A DNA stretch of 64,000 nucleotides, taken from JBNKFQ01 sp050289385. Its GTDB lineage: Bacteria; Pseudomonadota; Gammaproteobacteria; Pseudomonadales; Porticoccaceae. The notes under the pieces are model-generated. The model did not search any database and was not told the DNA's origin. It worked only from the letters and a program-made list of their open reading frames with translations. Of this stretch, positions 33,763-41,814 are shown in pieces; the stretch's first letter is position 1; every line of letters starts with the position of its first letter. Where the stretch lies: positions 20,560-84,559 of the forward strand of contig JBNKFQ010000225.1 in the NCBI GenBank assembly GCA_050289385.1. The letters are read 5' to 3'. The translations under genes were made by a program, and so were the position numbers.

Positions 33763-34818
33763 CTACAAAGATTGTAATGCCTCTCGTCCTTTTACTGAAG
33801 CAGCCATTGCCTTGCGCTTGGCCGTACCCATAGGAATCATACCTTTTTCGGCCAGATACCCATCTTCACCCCACGCTTTTTCACTGGTGAATTCTGCCAG
33901 ATATTTCTCGATACCAGGAATAACACCAATGTGTGCTTTCTTCACATAGAAATAAAGCGGGCGAGAAACCGGATAGCTCTTATCAGCAATGGTGTCAAAA
34001 GTTGGTGCATGGCCTTCGATAAGAGATCCTTGCACCTTGTCGCTGTTTTGTTCAAGGAAACTGAAACCAAATACGCCCAGCGCTTTCGGGTTGGCATTAA
34101 GTTTTTGCACGATCAGGTTGTCATTTTCACCTGCTTCGATGTAGGCACCGTCTTCACGAATGGTGTGAGCGATCGCCTTGTATCTTTGTTTGTCTTTCTT
34201 TTTTAATGCCTTGATCCAGGCAAATGTCTTGGCGCCACCTTCAAGTGCAAGTTCAGCAAAAGCATCACGAGTTCCGGAAGTTGGCGGCGGTCCCAGGACC
34301 TCGATTTTTAAATTCGGCAGAGACGAGTTTACGTCTTTCCAGGTTTCGTAAGGATTCGCTACCAGCGTTTCTGAACCATCCGGGTTTGGTACGTTTTTGG
34401 CCAGAGCCAGAAAGATATCCCTGCGGTTCAGTTCCAGACGCTCGGCTTTATTGGAGTTTGCCAATACGATGCCATCATAACCGATCAGAACTTCAACAAT
34501 GTCGGTAACGCCATTTTTTTTGCAGTTTTCGAACTCTGACTTTTTTATCCGTCGTGACGCATTAGTGATGTCGGGATGTTCGGCGCCAATACCAGCACAG
34601 AACAGCTTCATACCACCACCGGAACCCGTGGACTCAACTTTCGGAGTCGGGTGTTTGGTGGCATTGCCAAAACGTTCGGCAACTACCGTTGCAAACGGAT
34701 ATACAGTAGAAGAACCAACGATGCTGATGTAGTCACGCGAAGCAGCGATCGTGTGGGTAGCAGCCAACGCTATAGCAGCCGCAAGGCCAGCGATTGTCAG
34801 TTTAAAACTCTTGTTCAC
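33763..34818 (-). CDS. pstS: Phosphate-binding protein PstS
   Basis: A 351-residue periplasmic binding protein. A signal peptide (LTIAGLAAAIALAATHTIAA) is followed by ISIVGSSTVYPFATVVAERFG, with the phosphate-contacting GSSTV loop, and STGSGGGMKLFCAGIG. The sequence is of the marine PstS-like type with the SGTRDAF segment (PPTSGTRDAFAELALEGG). The start is a GTG at 34818 preceded by AAAGGAGAGG; the ATG-bounded frame reading further upstream would add a non-signal extension. Two Pho-box-like sites lie upstream. It feeds PstCAB. Confidence 0.94.
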   Translation of the reverse strand: MNKSFKLTIAGLAAAIALAATHTIAASRDYISIVGSSTVYPFATVVAERFGNATKHPTPKVESTGSGGGMKLFCAGIGAEHPDITNASRRIKKSEFENCKKNGVTDIVEVLIGYDGIVLANSNKAERLELNRRDIFLALAKNVPNPDGSETLVANPYETWKDVNSSLPNLKIEVLGPPPTSGTRDAFAELALEGGAKTFAWIKALKKKDKQRYKAIAHTIREDGAYIEAGENDNLIVQKLNANPKALGVFGFSFLEQNSDKVQGSLIEGHAPTFDTIADKSYPVSRPLYFYVKKAHIGVIPGIEKYLAEFTSEKAWGEDGYLAEKGMIPMGTAKRKAMAASVKGREALQSL

Positions 34819-34960
34819 AGTCCTCTCCTTTGAGTTGTCATTGGGAACCTCGAGGGGGTTCTGACAGTGCATGTAGCCTGCAGCCTTTAGTTCATACATC
34901 AATTCACACATCAGCTTGATATACGATTCAGACTTTACTCAGGCTTTCGACCCGGATGCT

Positions 34961-35011
34961 ATGGCTGTAACATGACAATGCTATGAATGAATTATTACAG
35001 TTATATTACAA
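34961..35011 (-). promoter_or_regulatory. Tandem Pho boxes upstream of pstS
   Basis: Read on the minus strand, TTGTAATATAACTGTAAT (34994-35011) and TTGTCATGTTACAGCCAT (34961-34978) resemble the 18-bp Pho box. In fact 7-bp half-sites recur with an 11-bp period across the block (TTGTAAT, CTGTAAT, CATTCAT, TTGTCAT, CAGCCAT), which would let several PhoB dimers bind in a row. The first and fourth half-sites are the best. This sits about 145-190 bp before the pstS start; the remaining 363-bp gap to the TRAP gene holds no gene and nothing else I recognise. Confidence 0.72.
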
Positions 35012-35181
35012 TGGCGAGCTGAAATGCTAACCCGGCTAAATTCGTTGTTTCCGAATCCCGGTGTCTGAGCAGTCTTGATGCCTCAACAAGTGCACATCTA
35101 ACAAGAGCACCTCTAAATTGCTTCAAACGGATTACCGCCCTATCATCGCTTCCAATAATGAATAATTAAACGGCTCTCACT

Positions 35182-35718
35182 ATGCTCGATTCCATCTCAC
35201 GTGCCATCGATGCTCTGACCGAATGGACCGGTCGCGCGGTCGCCTGGCTAACTGTCGCCATGATGGCGCTCACCTGCGTGGTAGTGGTTATGCGCTATCT
35301 GCTGGAAACTGGCTCTATTGCCCTGCAAGAGACCATTACTTATCTTCACGCCACCGTATTCTTGCTGGGCGCCGCCTTTACTCTGAAGCGCGGTGGTCAT
35401 GTTCGAGTCGATATTTTTTATCGCCGCATGAATGAGCGCCAGCAGGCACTGGTAGACGCGCTGGGTGGCATACTGTTTCTACTGCCGGTATGCGGGCTGA
35501 TTTTCTGGCTTGGCCTGGGCTACGTTGCTGCCAGCTGGGACGTCCGCGAGGTCTCCACAGAACCCGGTGGCTTGCCATGGGTATATCTGCTCAAGTCCCT
35601 GTTGCTGGTTATGCCGGTGTTACTGGCGCTGCAAGGCCTGGCAGAAATCATCCGCAACTTTTTATTCTTTTTTCACCGCGGTGGATCTCACCGGGACGCA
35701 GACGAGGTATTACTCTGA
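35182..35718 (+). CDS. dctQ: TRAP transporter small permease (DctQ-type)
   Basis: A 178-residue membrane protein with four predicted helices (AVAWLTVAMMALTCVVVVMRYLL; ETITYLHATVFLLGAAFTLKRGGHVRVDIFY; ALGGILFLLPVCGLIFWLGLGYV; VYLLKSLLLVMPVLLALQGLAEIIRN). The motif GGHVRVDIFY after helix 2 is typical for the small DctQ subunit of tripartite ATP-independent transporters. It pairs with the large permease encoded immediately downstream. No extracytoplasmic binding protein (DctP) gene is near, so the substrate cannot be inferred. Confidence 0.88.
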   Translation: MLDSISRAIDALTEWTGRAVAWLTVAMMALTCVVVVMRYLLETGSIALQETITYLHATVFLLGAAFTLKRGGHVRVDIFYRRMNERQQALVDALGGILFLLPVCGLIFWLGLGYVAASWDVREVSTEPGGLPWVYLLKSLLLVMPVLLALQGLAEIIRNFLFFFHRGGSHRDADEVLL

Positions 35719-37091
35719 TGATCGAGTGGTTACCCCTGTTGATGTTTGCCGCTGTCTGCGGCCTGTTACTGCTTGGCTATCCAGTGGCCCTGACTTTGAG
35801 TGGTACAGCGCTTTTGTTTGCTGCAATTGCTACCCTGACGGGTCACTTCGACACAACCTTTCTGGAGGCATTGCCAAATCGCCTGTTTGGCACCATGAAC
35901 AACACCACATTGATAGCCGTGCCACTATTTATCCTGATGGGTGTCATGCTGGAAAAGGCCAAACTGGCGGAAGACCTTCTGGACAGTATGGCCCGACTGT
36001 TCGGGAAAGTGCGAGGCGGTCTTGGCGTTTCGGTTGTCGTCGTCGGTATGTTGCTGGCCGCCAGCACTGGCATCGTTGGCGCCACCGTCGTCACCATGGG
36101 GCTGATGTCGTTGCCAACCATGCTAAAACGCGGCTATAGCCCTGCCCTGGCCACGGGCTCGATTTGCGCCACCGGCACCCTTGGACAAATAATCCCCCCC
36201 TCAATTGCTCTGGTATTACTGGGAGACATTCTGTCCAGCGCCTACCAGCAAGCACAGTTGAATATGGGCATATTCACGCCCAAAACGGTTTCTATCGGGG
36301 ACCTGTTTGTGGGCGCTATTATTCCGGGAATGCTACTGGTGGTGCTGTACATCACCTGGTTATTGCTGGTGGCTCGAATCAAGCCCTCTGCCGCACCGGG
36401 GCACGAAGAGGATCGTGCCGATATCAACCTCGGGCAGTTACTGAAAAATCTGTTGCCCCCTGTTGTTTTAATCGTGCTGGTTCTGGGATCAATCCTGGGG
36501 GGCGTGGCAACCCCCACGGAGGCTGCCGGTGTCGGCGCCATGGGTGCTACATTACTGGCACTGTTGCGCGGTCAACTGGATCTTGCCCGGCTGCGCGCGG
36601 TGGCCCGAAACACCACCGAAGTCACCGCCATGGTATTTTTGATTCTGATCGGCGCAGCGATATTCTCGCTGGTGTTTCGGGGGTTTGGCGGCGAAGAAAT
36701 GGTCACCCGTATTTTTGACGACATTCCGGGTGGTGCGTTTGGAGCAACCCTGCTGGTCATGATTGTTATTTTCCTGTTGGGTTTTATCCTCGACTTTATC
36801 GAAATCACCTTTGTTGTGGTGCCGATTGTCGGCCCGGTACTGCTGGCCATGGGCCTGGACCCTATCTGGCTCGGTATTATGATTGCCGTTAACCTGCAGA
36901 CATCGTTCCTGACGCCACCCTTTGGGTTTGCCCTGTTTTATCTGCGCGGGGTAGCGCCGGTATCGGTAAAAACCGGCGAAATTTACAAAGGCGTGATACC
37001 CTTTGTCGTTATCCAGTTACTGTTACTGGGTCTGCTGGCGATGTGGCCAGCACTGGCCACCTGGTTGCCCGAATACCTGAGCCAGAGTTAG
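35718..37091 (+). CDS. dctM: TRAP transporter large permease (DctM-type)
   Basis: A 457-residue integral membrane protein with about 12 helices and the DctM pattern, for example VGMLLAASTGIVGATVVTMGLMSLPTMLKRGYSPALATGSICATGTLGQIIPPSIALVLLGDILSS in the first half and IEITFVVVPIVGPVLLAMGLDPIWLGIMIAVNLQTSFLTPPFGFALFYLRGVAP in the second. It drives Na+ or H+ coupled uptake. The ATG at 35718 shares its A with the preceding TGA (TGATG), fixing the start against a longer open frame. The C-terminal repeat ends in a hydrophobic VIQLLLLGLLAMWPALATWLP. Confidence 0.93.
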   Translation: MIEWLPLLMFAAVCGLLLLGYPVALTLSGTALLFAAIATLTGHFDTTFLEALPNRLFGTMNNTTLIAVPLFILMGVMLEKAKLAEDLLDSMARLFGKVRGGLGVSVVVVGMLLAASTGIVGATVVTMGLMSLPTMLKRGYSPALATGSICATGTLGQIIPPSIALVLLGDILSSAYQQAQLNMGIFTPKTVSIGDLFVGAIIPGMLLVVLYITWLLLVARIKPSAAPGHEEDRADINLGQLLKNLLPPVVLIVLVLGSILGGVATPTEAAGVGAMGATLLALLRGQLDLARLRAVARNTTEVTAMVFLILIGAAIFSLVFRGFGGEEMVTRIFDDIPGGAFGATLLVMIVIFLLGFILDFIEITFVVVPIVGPVLLAMGLDPIWLGIMIAVNLQTSFLTPPFGFALFYLRGVAPVSVKTGEIYKGVIPFVVIQLLLLGLLAMWPALATWLPEYLSQS

Positions 37092-37121
37092 CCCTCGATT
37101 TTACTGCAAAGGCGCTTTTCC

Positions 37122-37520
37122 ATGTCTGAAATGAATACTCCTCCGCAGCCAGCCGGGACGCTAAGCTTGCAAACCATCGCCATGCCCCGGGACACTAACC
37201 CTAACGGGGATATTTTCGGTGGCTGGGTGTTATCGCAGATGGACATTGCGTGCAGTATTCACGCTCGCCGCATAGCCAAAGGTCGGGTTGCAACGGTGGC
37301 TATCAGCAACATGGCTTTTCTCAAGCCGGTTCCTGTCGGCTCCACCGTGAGCTGTTATACCCATCTGGAGGATATTGGCCGCAGCTCCATGCGTTTTCTG
37401 GTGGATGTATGGTGCATCGAACCCGACGATGAAAAAGCGTTCAAGGTAACCGAAGGCGAATTTATTTTTGTCGCGATTGACGGGCAGGGCAATACCCGGT
37501 CTGTGCCTGATCAGAAATAG
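37122..37520 (+). CDS. YciA-like acyl-CoA thioesterase
   Basis: A 132-residue hotdog thioesterase. The active-site strand reads MPRDTNPNGDIFGGWVLSQMDIACSIHAR (TNPNGDIFGGW, with Asn and Asp typical of the acyl-CoA thioesterase YciA family), followed by ATVAISNMAFLKPVPVGSTVSCYTHLEDIGRSSMRFLVDVW. It hydrolyses short to medium acyl-CoA esters. It lies 30 bp after the TRAP permease and may share its transcript. After the stop a heptad-type hairpin and then a 175-bp palindromic element follow. Identity as YciA-type is good, substrate unspecified. Confidence 0.87.
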   Translation: MSEMNTPPQPAGTLSLQTIAMPRDTNPNGDIFGGWVLSQMDIACSIHARRIAKGRVATVAISNMAFLKPVPVGSTVSCYTHLEDIGRSSMRFLVDVWCIEPDDEKAFKVTEGEFIFVAIDGQGNTRSVPDQK

Positions 37521-37554
37521 AGAATTTGGAGCAGGGTCCAGGGAATTGAAAAAG

Positions 37555-37602
37555 GCACGTCCCACGATGTCTTTAGCGTGCAGCTACAGACATGCGACGT
37601 GC
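37555..37602. repeat. Heptad-type hairpin after the YciA-like gene
   Basis: GCACGTC and a following ATGTC on the left (37555-37571) are complementary to GACATGCGACGTGC (37589-37602) with small gaps. The right side contains the 7-bp units ATGCGAC and GTGCGAT (37592-37605), similar to the units found at 41783-41810. It may act as the transcription terminator of the YciA-like gene. Confidence 0.5.
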
Positions 37603-37620
37603 GATCTTCAACCAACTCTC

Positions 37621-37795
37621 CTAGTACTCCTTCAAAGTGATAATGACGGGTTCAGTTGACTTGTCAGCGTCCATGGCGAGGCGCGCCTTGCCGGTAATGG
37701 CCGTAGCCCTTGCCAAGAGGCGCAACGACGTCCATGGGCGCTGACAAGCCAACCCGCAGGGCGATCCCGTCATTATTACCTTGAAGGAGTACTAG
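37621..37795. mobile_element. Palindromic MITE-like element of about 175 bp
   Basis: The ends are inverted repeats: 37621-37650 and 37766-37795 are complementary at 28 of 30 positions (CTAGTACTCCTTCAA perfect at the tips). Farther in, CTTGTCAGCG at 37660-37669 pairs with its complement at 37739-37748, and GC-rich inverted sequences fill the middle. There is no coding capacity. The ends CTAG...CTAG could be a target duplication or part of the repeat. The tip carries the stop codon of the neighbouring minus-strand gene. Structure suggests a non-autonomous transposable element or a REP-like element; no transposase is seen. Confidence 0.6.
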
Positions 37796-38157
37796 TGCGT
37801 CTCCAGCCAATGCAAGGCCGTTTCACGATCTGAAAAAAATGACATTTTCCACTTCCCCTTGCCAGGAAACATCATGATTATCCTGGAGCTCACATGCCCC
37901 GCCCGAGTTTGGGACAGTATGGCCGCCGCTCGAATTGACTGCATATCTGCCACTTTTTGCTGAGCGTCGAAGGTAAGGTGGTAAGCATTTTTCTTGTTAA
38001 CCAATACACGGCACGGGCATTTAAAGTGCATGCGCAACGTACGATCGTATTCATCGATCATTTTTGCCGTCACTTCCGTTCTGGCACGTATGATAACTTC
38101 GGCAAGATCCTCTCCCAACACACGGATTTCGCCAAAGCTTAATTCCAGCTTTTCCAT
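37792..38157 (-). CDS. Uncharacterised small protein, possible STAS-like fold
   Basis: A 121-residue protein of unknown function. I see an alternation of strands and helices (EIRVLGEDLAEVIIRARTEVTAKMIDEYDRTLRMHFKCPCRVLVNKKNAYHLTFDAQQKVADMQSIRAAAILSQTRAGHVSSRIIMMFPGKG), which recalls SpoIIAA/STAS-like single-domain proteins, but no phosphorylation Ser is certain. No signal peptide or membrane helix. The Met at 38157 follows GGGAACC and begins the compact domain; a TTG at 38220 would add 21 charged residues. The stop codon is supplied by the edge of the palindromic element, so the C-terminus may have been shortened. Confidence 0.55.
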   Translation of the reverse strand: MEKLELSFGEIRVLGEDLAEVIIRARTEVTAKMIDEYDRTLRMHFKCPCRVLVNKKNAYHLTFDAQQKVADMQSIRAAAILSQTRAGHVSSRIIMMFPGKGKWKMSFFSDRETALHWLETH

Positions 38158-38431
38158 TTCAGGTTCCCTGTTTGATTGTTTTTTATCCAACAGGGCTCTG
38201 TTTTGCTTTTTTCCGGGCAAGCGAAACCATCAGGACTTGATTACCCGGCTTAAAAGTCAGCTTTCGGCTGGTCTGTGCTTCTTTTTTTTGTTGTTAAGGA
38301 GTTAACCCGCGTGTGAGCAACAACTCTCAATAACATAGCCAGAGCCATATGCCTTTTACAGGCGGACGAATTATTGCGTTATCTGCTGGCAAGACGCAAC
38401 CCACCAGCGGGTTTTGATCTGTTGCGAAATA

Positions 38432-39484
38432 TTATTTGAGAACAATTGCCCGTTGCAAATCCATACCCATTGACAACAGCACTGGATTACTTTCCTGTTG
38501 CAACTTGAAGTTGTCCTTATTATTCAAACCCAACCAGTTTTGATAAATCAATGCCTGTGCCACTGACGCGCCGAGCGTAGTTCCAGGGCCGGTCAAAATC
38601 AAACAATCTGGCGCAAACTCTTTAATCGCCACGTTTACCGCACTGGAAAAATCGTAAGGTTTTTCTATCTGATAACCAAAAGTGTAATCGTAGAGTTTGT
38701 CCAGGTCCGTGGCCCATGGCTGCCAGACCTGGCCCTGACCATCTATCAACGGCAGCTCCGGCCTGGAAAACAGCTCGGGTGACAAATGCTGCTTCGCCAT
38801 CGCCGGTACGTGACTGAGTAACGGGCTGTGGAACGCTGCGTGATTGTATAGCTGAAACGGATACCGATCCTGCACAGGCGGCAGATTTTCCAGCAAAAAC
38901 TTCACACCTTTGTCATTGGCCGCCAACACCTTTAAGCCACCCAGTCGAATGGATTCGTATATTTCTACCCCCGACTCAGTGGCGGCCGCAGCAAGTACAT
39001 TAGCCAGATTTTCGGTTTGCTCCTGGCTGTGGCGCCACTGTTCATCTACAAGCGGGTAAATGACCTGGCCTCCGCGACCTTCCCGCTGCATTATCGTACC
39101 CATGGTATTTACCACTTTCAGCCCACCTTCCAGACTCAGTACACCCACACACGCCAGAGCCAGATACCAACCCATGGAGTTGCCGGTCACTGCAACAATG
39201 TCATATCTGTCGCGATCAATCGCCATGAAATCGGCGAGCGCACAGGTATAAATCAACGGCGAGGCATTTTCACTACTGGTGAGTGTCGCAGCCTGAAAGG
39301 TTTTGTTTGCATCCAGCTCTGATACCGATAACTGACCCTGGTCGCGACGATAATTATCTATCATGCCAATAAAATCCATTTTGTCACTGTGGTAACGCTG
39401 CAGATAACCCAACTCCTGCTTGTTGTAAACGCCACGACCAGGACAAACAACTACTGCGGTCCTTTTTTCAAGGGTGGATTTCAT
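38432..39484 (-). CDS. FabD-like acyltransferase (malonyltransferase homologue)
   Basis: A 350-residue protein with an FabD/acyltransferase fold. CPGRG near the start corresponds to the FPGQG motif, and the nucleophile elbow is VTGNSMGWYLAL, i.e. GNSMG instead of GHSLG, keeping Ser but replacing the adjacent His by Asn; the catalytic His may be in NHAAFHSPLL. The C-terminal part (IEKPYDFSSAVNVAIKEFAPDCLILTGPGTTLG) matches the end of FabD-type proteins. It follows the fused E1 gene by 56 bp on the same strand. The acyl donor is not obvious; a role with the E1 product is possible. Confidence 0.75.
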   Translation of the reverse strand: MKSTLEKRTAVVVCPGRGVYNKQELGYLQRYHSDKMDFIGMIDNYRRDQGQLSVSELDANKTFQAATLTSSENASPLIYTCALADFMAIDRDRYDIVAVTGNSMGWYLALACVGVLSLEGGLKVVNTMGTIMQREGRGGQVIYPLVDEQWRHSQEQTENLANVLAAAATESGVEIYESIRLGGLKVLAANDKGVKFLLENLPPVQDRYPFQLYNHAAFHSPLLSHVPAMAKQHLSPELFSRPELPLIDGQGQVWQPWATDLDKLYDYTFGYQIEKPYDFSSAVNVAIKEFAPDCLILTGPGTTLGASVAQALIYQNWLGLNNKDNFKLQQESNPVLLSMGMDLQRAIVLK

Positions 39485-39540
39485 TTATTGATGTCCGTTT
39501 GCTTGCTTCTCGAACTGTTGTCCGTCACGACATTAGTGGT

Positions 39541-41766
39541 TTATGACGCCTGCATCAAAACCAGGGCGCGGTTAACGATTTCGTCCACGCTCGGCAGCAT
39601 CAGATTTGCTGCTTCTGCCAATGGAATAAACGAGTCGTCCGCTGTAATTCGAGCCAATGGTTTTTTATTACCATGCTCATGAAACAAGGTTACCAGGGCT
39701 TCACTTTGCGATCCGGTGCGACGACATTCATCGACAATTAATATACGGTCGCAGGTATTTGCCACTTTAATTATTGCTGCTTCATTTAACGGCGCCAACC
39801 AGCGCAAATCCATCACCGTACAATGAATACTGTGTTTTTCGCGCAACACCTGTGCCGCCTGGAAGCTCAGATAATGGCCGTTGCCGTAAGTAATAATACA
39901 TAGATCATTACCTGTACCCGATACGCCAGGTTCTCCAAATACCATTTCCCCGGTACCAGGCGGCTCATAAACCGACATCCACTTGCCATCACCTTCCTTG
40001 TACAAATCCCGTGTCATATAAAGAGCAATTGGTTCAATAAAAATCACCACCCTCTGCTGTTGGTAAGCAAGGGCCACACAGGTACGCAACATCTGAACAG
40101 CATCTTTTCCGTTTGACGGACACGCAATAACAACTCCGGGAATGTCTCGAAATACGGCCAGAGAATTGTCGTTGTGAAAGTGACCACCAAAGCCTTTTTG
40201 ATAGGCCAGCCCCGCAATGCGAATCACCATCGGATTGGCAAACTGACCATTGGAAAAAAATGGCAAGGTAGCCGCTTCGCCGCGAATCTGGTCTTCAGCA
40301 TTGTGCACATAGGCAAGAAACTGGATTTCAGGAATCGGCAGAAATCCGTTTTGCGCCAGGCCAAGGGCCAACCCTAAAATGCTTTGTTCGTCCAACAGCG
40401 TGTCGGTAACCCGAGCGCGCCCAAACTTTTGTTGCAACCCTGCGGTAACGCCGTAAACACCGCCTTTTTTCCCGACATCTTCACCGCACAATACTGTTGA
40501 AGGGTACTGCAGCATAATGTCTGCCAATGCGAGATTAACAAGTCGGGCCATATGCCACGGCTGTGAAAATAATCGTTTGTCTCTGGCAAACTTACCTTTG
40601 GCAAACAGGGCATTTCGCTCGGTGGAATCAGGCAACGGTGGAACAGCACTCGCTGACGGCAAGGGAATCAGTGATGCCTTTACGTCGTCACGAGATTTCA
40701 GTTTTGGCCGAAAAATAACCTGCTCTGCCACCCGTGCGATTCGCTCTTCAACGGCAAGGTAAAGATCACATGTTTCTCGAGGGGTAAGAATACCGTTATC
40801 AATCAAAATTCTTGCGCTGTGAAGCAAGGGATCTTGTGCTTCGATGTCCTCAATCTCTTTGAGACTGCGATAACCGGATTCCACATCGGAACCCGCATGG
40901 CCCATCAGGCGAATGGTGCGCGTGTGTAAAAACACCGGTCTGCGATACTGCCGCGCGTAGCGCTCTGCTTCTGTAGCACCACGCCAGGTATCCAACAGGT
41001 TCAAGCCATCACAGTAGATATAATGCAAGCCGGGTCGCCGTTCAAAATTGGCGCGAATCCACCCGGGGGGCGTTTTTACTGAAATACCTATGCCATTGTC
41101 TTCACAGATAAACACAACGGGCATCGGCTGCCTTTGGTAGGCTGTCCACGCGGCGGTATTGATAGCACCGAGCGCGGTCGAGTGATTGGCAGAAGCATCA
41201 CCAAAGCTGCAAATGCTGAGCGCATCACCGGGCATTAACGCATTCGGGTTGTGCAGCCGCTTTGCCAAACCAATCGCGTGGGCAGCTCCCATGGCTTTTG
41301 GCAGATGAGATGCAATCGTGCTGGTCTGTGGTGGCACCAGCAGGGTTTTACTACCCAATACTTTATGACGGCCACCGGAAACCGGGTCGTCTGCCGATGC
41401 AGCAAAAGAGAGCAACATGTCATAGACCGGTGTCTGGCCGGGAACCTGTCTGCTGCGCTGCACCATGAAGGCCGCACTGCGGTAGTGCAAAAACGCCATA
41501 TCCCTGTAGCGAAACGCTTTGCCAAATACGGCGTTGCCTTCGTGACCAGAGCTACCGATGGTGTAATACGCCTCCTCCCTGGCACGCAAGCGCCGGGAGA
41601 CAATATCCAGATGGCGACTGATTACCTGGCTTTCGAACAACTCCGCCACATCACTGTTGCTTAAACCAACATCCGCCGGCGTCAGATCAAACAGTGGCGC
41701 CGGCAGGTCTGCCGATTCAACTCGGGCAATAAAATTCTCGTGGATTATTTCGGCACGATTTTTCAT
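39541..41766 (-). CDS. 2-Oxoacid dehydrogenase E1, alpha and beta fused
   Basis: A 741-residue protein joining E1-alpha and E1-beta. The alpha part (about 1-350) has GSSGHEGNAVFGKAF, the thiamine-diphosphate binding GDALSICSFGDASANHSTALGAINTAA and HTRTIRLMGHAGSDVESGYR. The beta part (about 400-741) has VLCGEDVGKKGGVYGVTAGLQQKFG, EIQFLAYVHNAEDQI and a C-terminal MDLRWLAPLNEAAIIKVANTCDRILIVDEC. It decarboxylates a branched-chain or other 2-oxoacid. The expected E2 and E3 genes are not adjacent. Fused forms are known in Bacteroidetes and some gammaproteobacteria. It is preceded by a heptad repeat and by the lysine-catabolism genes. Confidence 0.9.
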   Translation of the reverse strand: MKNRAEIIHENFIARVESADLPAPLFDLTPADVGLSNSDVAELFESQVISRHLDIVSRRLRAREEAYYTIGSSGHEGNAVFGKAFRYRDMAFLHYRSAAFMVQRSRQVPGQTPVYDMLLSFAASADDPVSGGRHKVLGSKTLLVPPQTSTIASHLPKAMGAAHAIGLAKRLHNPNALMPGDALSICSFGDASANHSTALGAINTAAWTAYQRQPMPVVFICEDNGIGISVKTPPGWIRANFERRPGLHYIYCDGLNLLDTWRGATEAERYARQYRRPVFLHTRTIRLMGHAGSDVESGYRSLKEIEDIEAQDPLLHSARILIDNGILTPRETCDLYLAVEERIARVAEQVIFRPKLKSRDDVKASLIPLPSASAVPPLPDSTERNALFAKGKFARDKRLFSQPWHMARLVNLALADIMLQYPSTVLCGEDVGKKGGVYGVTAGLQQKFGRARVTDTLLDEQSILGLALGLAQNGFLPIPEIQFLAYVHNAEDQIRGEAATLPFFSNGQFANPMVIRIAGLAYQKGFGGHFHNDNSLAVFRDIPGVVIACPSNGKDAVQMLRTCVALAYQQQRVVIFIEPIALYMTRDLYKEGDGKWMSVYEPPGTGEMVFGEPGVSGTGNDLCIITYGNGHYLSFQAAQVLREKHSIHCTVMDLRWLAPLNEAAIIKVANTCDRILIVDECRRTGSQSEALVTLFHEHGNKKPLARITADDSFIPLAEAANLMLPSVDEIVNRALVLMQAS

Positions 41767-41782
41767 CTTGTTTTGCTTTTGC

Positions 41783-41810
41783 GTGCGGCGACCGACATGC
41801 GACGTGCGAC
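41783..41810. repeat. Heptad repeat array between the E1 and ALDH genes
   Basis: Four 7-bp units, GTGCGGC, GACCGAC, ATGCGAC and GTGCGAC, fill this stretch in the 48-bp gap. The last two are the same units as at 37592-37605, 4.2 kb away. The array begins 16 bp upstream of the E1 start codon, with no ribosome-binding site between, so it might affect E1 expression. Confidence 0.65.
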
Positions 41811-41814
41811 CTTT

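Noticed and set aside
37621..37795. The palindrome as an integron attC site
   Set aside because: The ends lack the RYYYAAC/GTTRRRY core sites and there is no cassette array or integrase gene nearby, so a MITE-like element is the better description.
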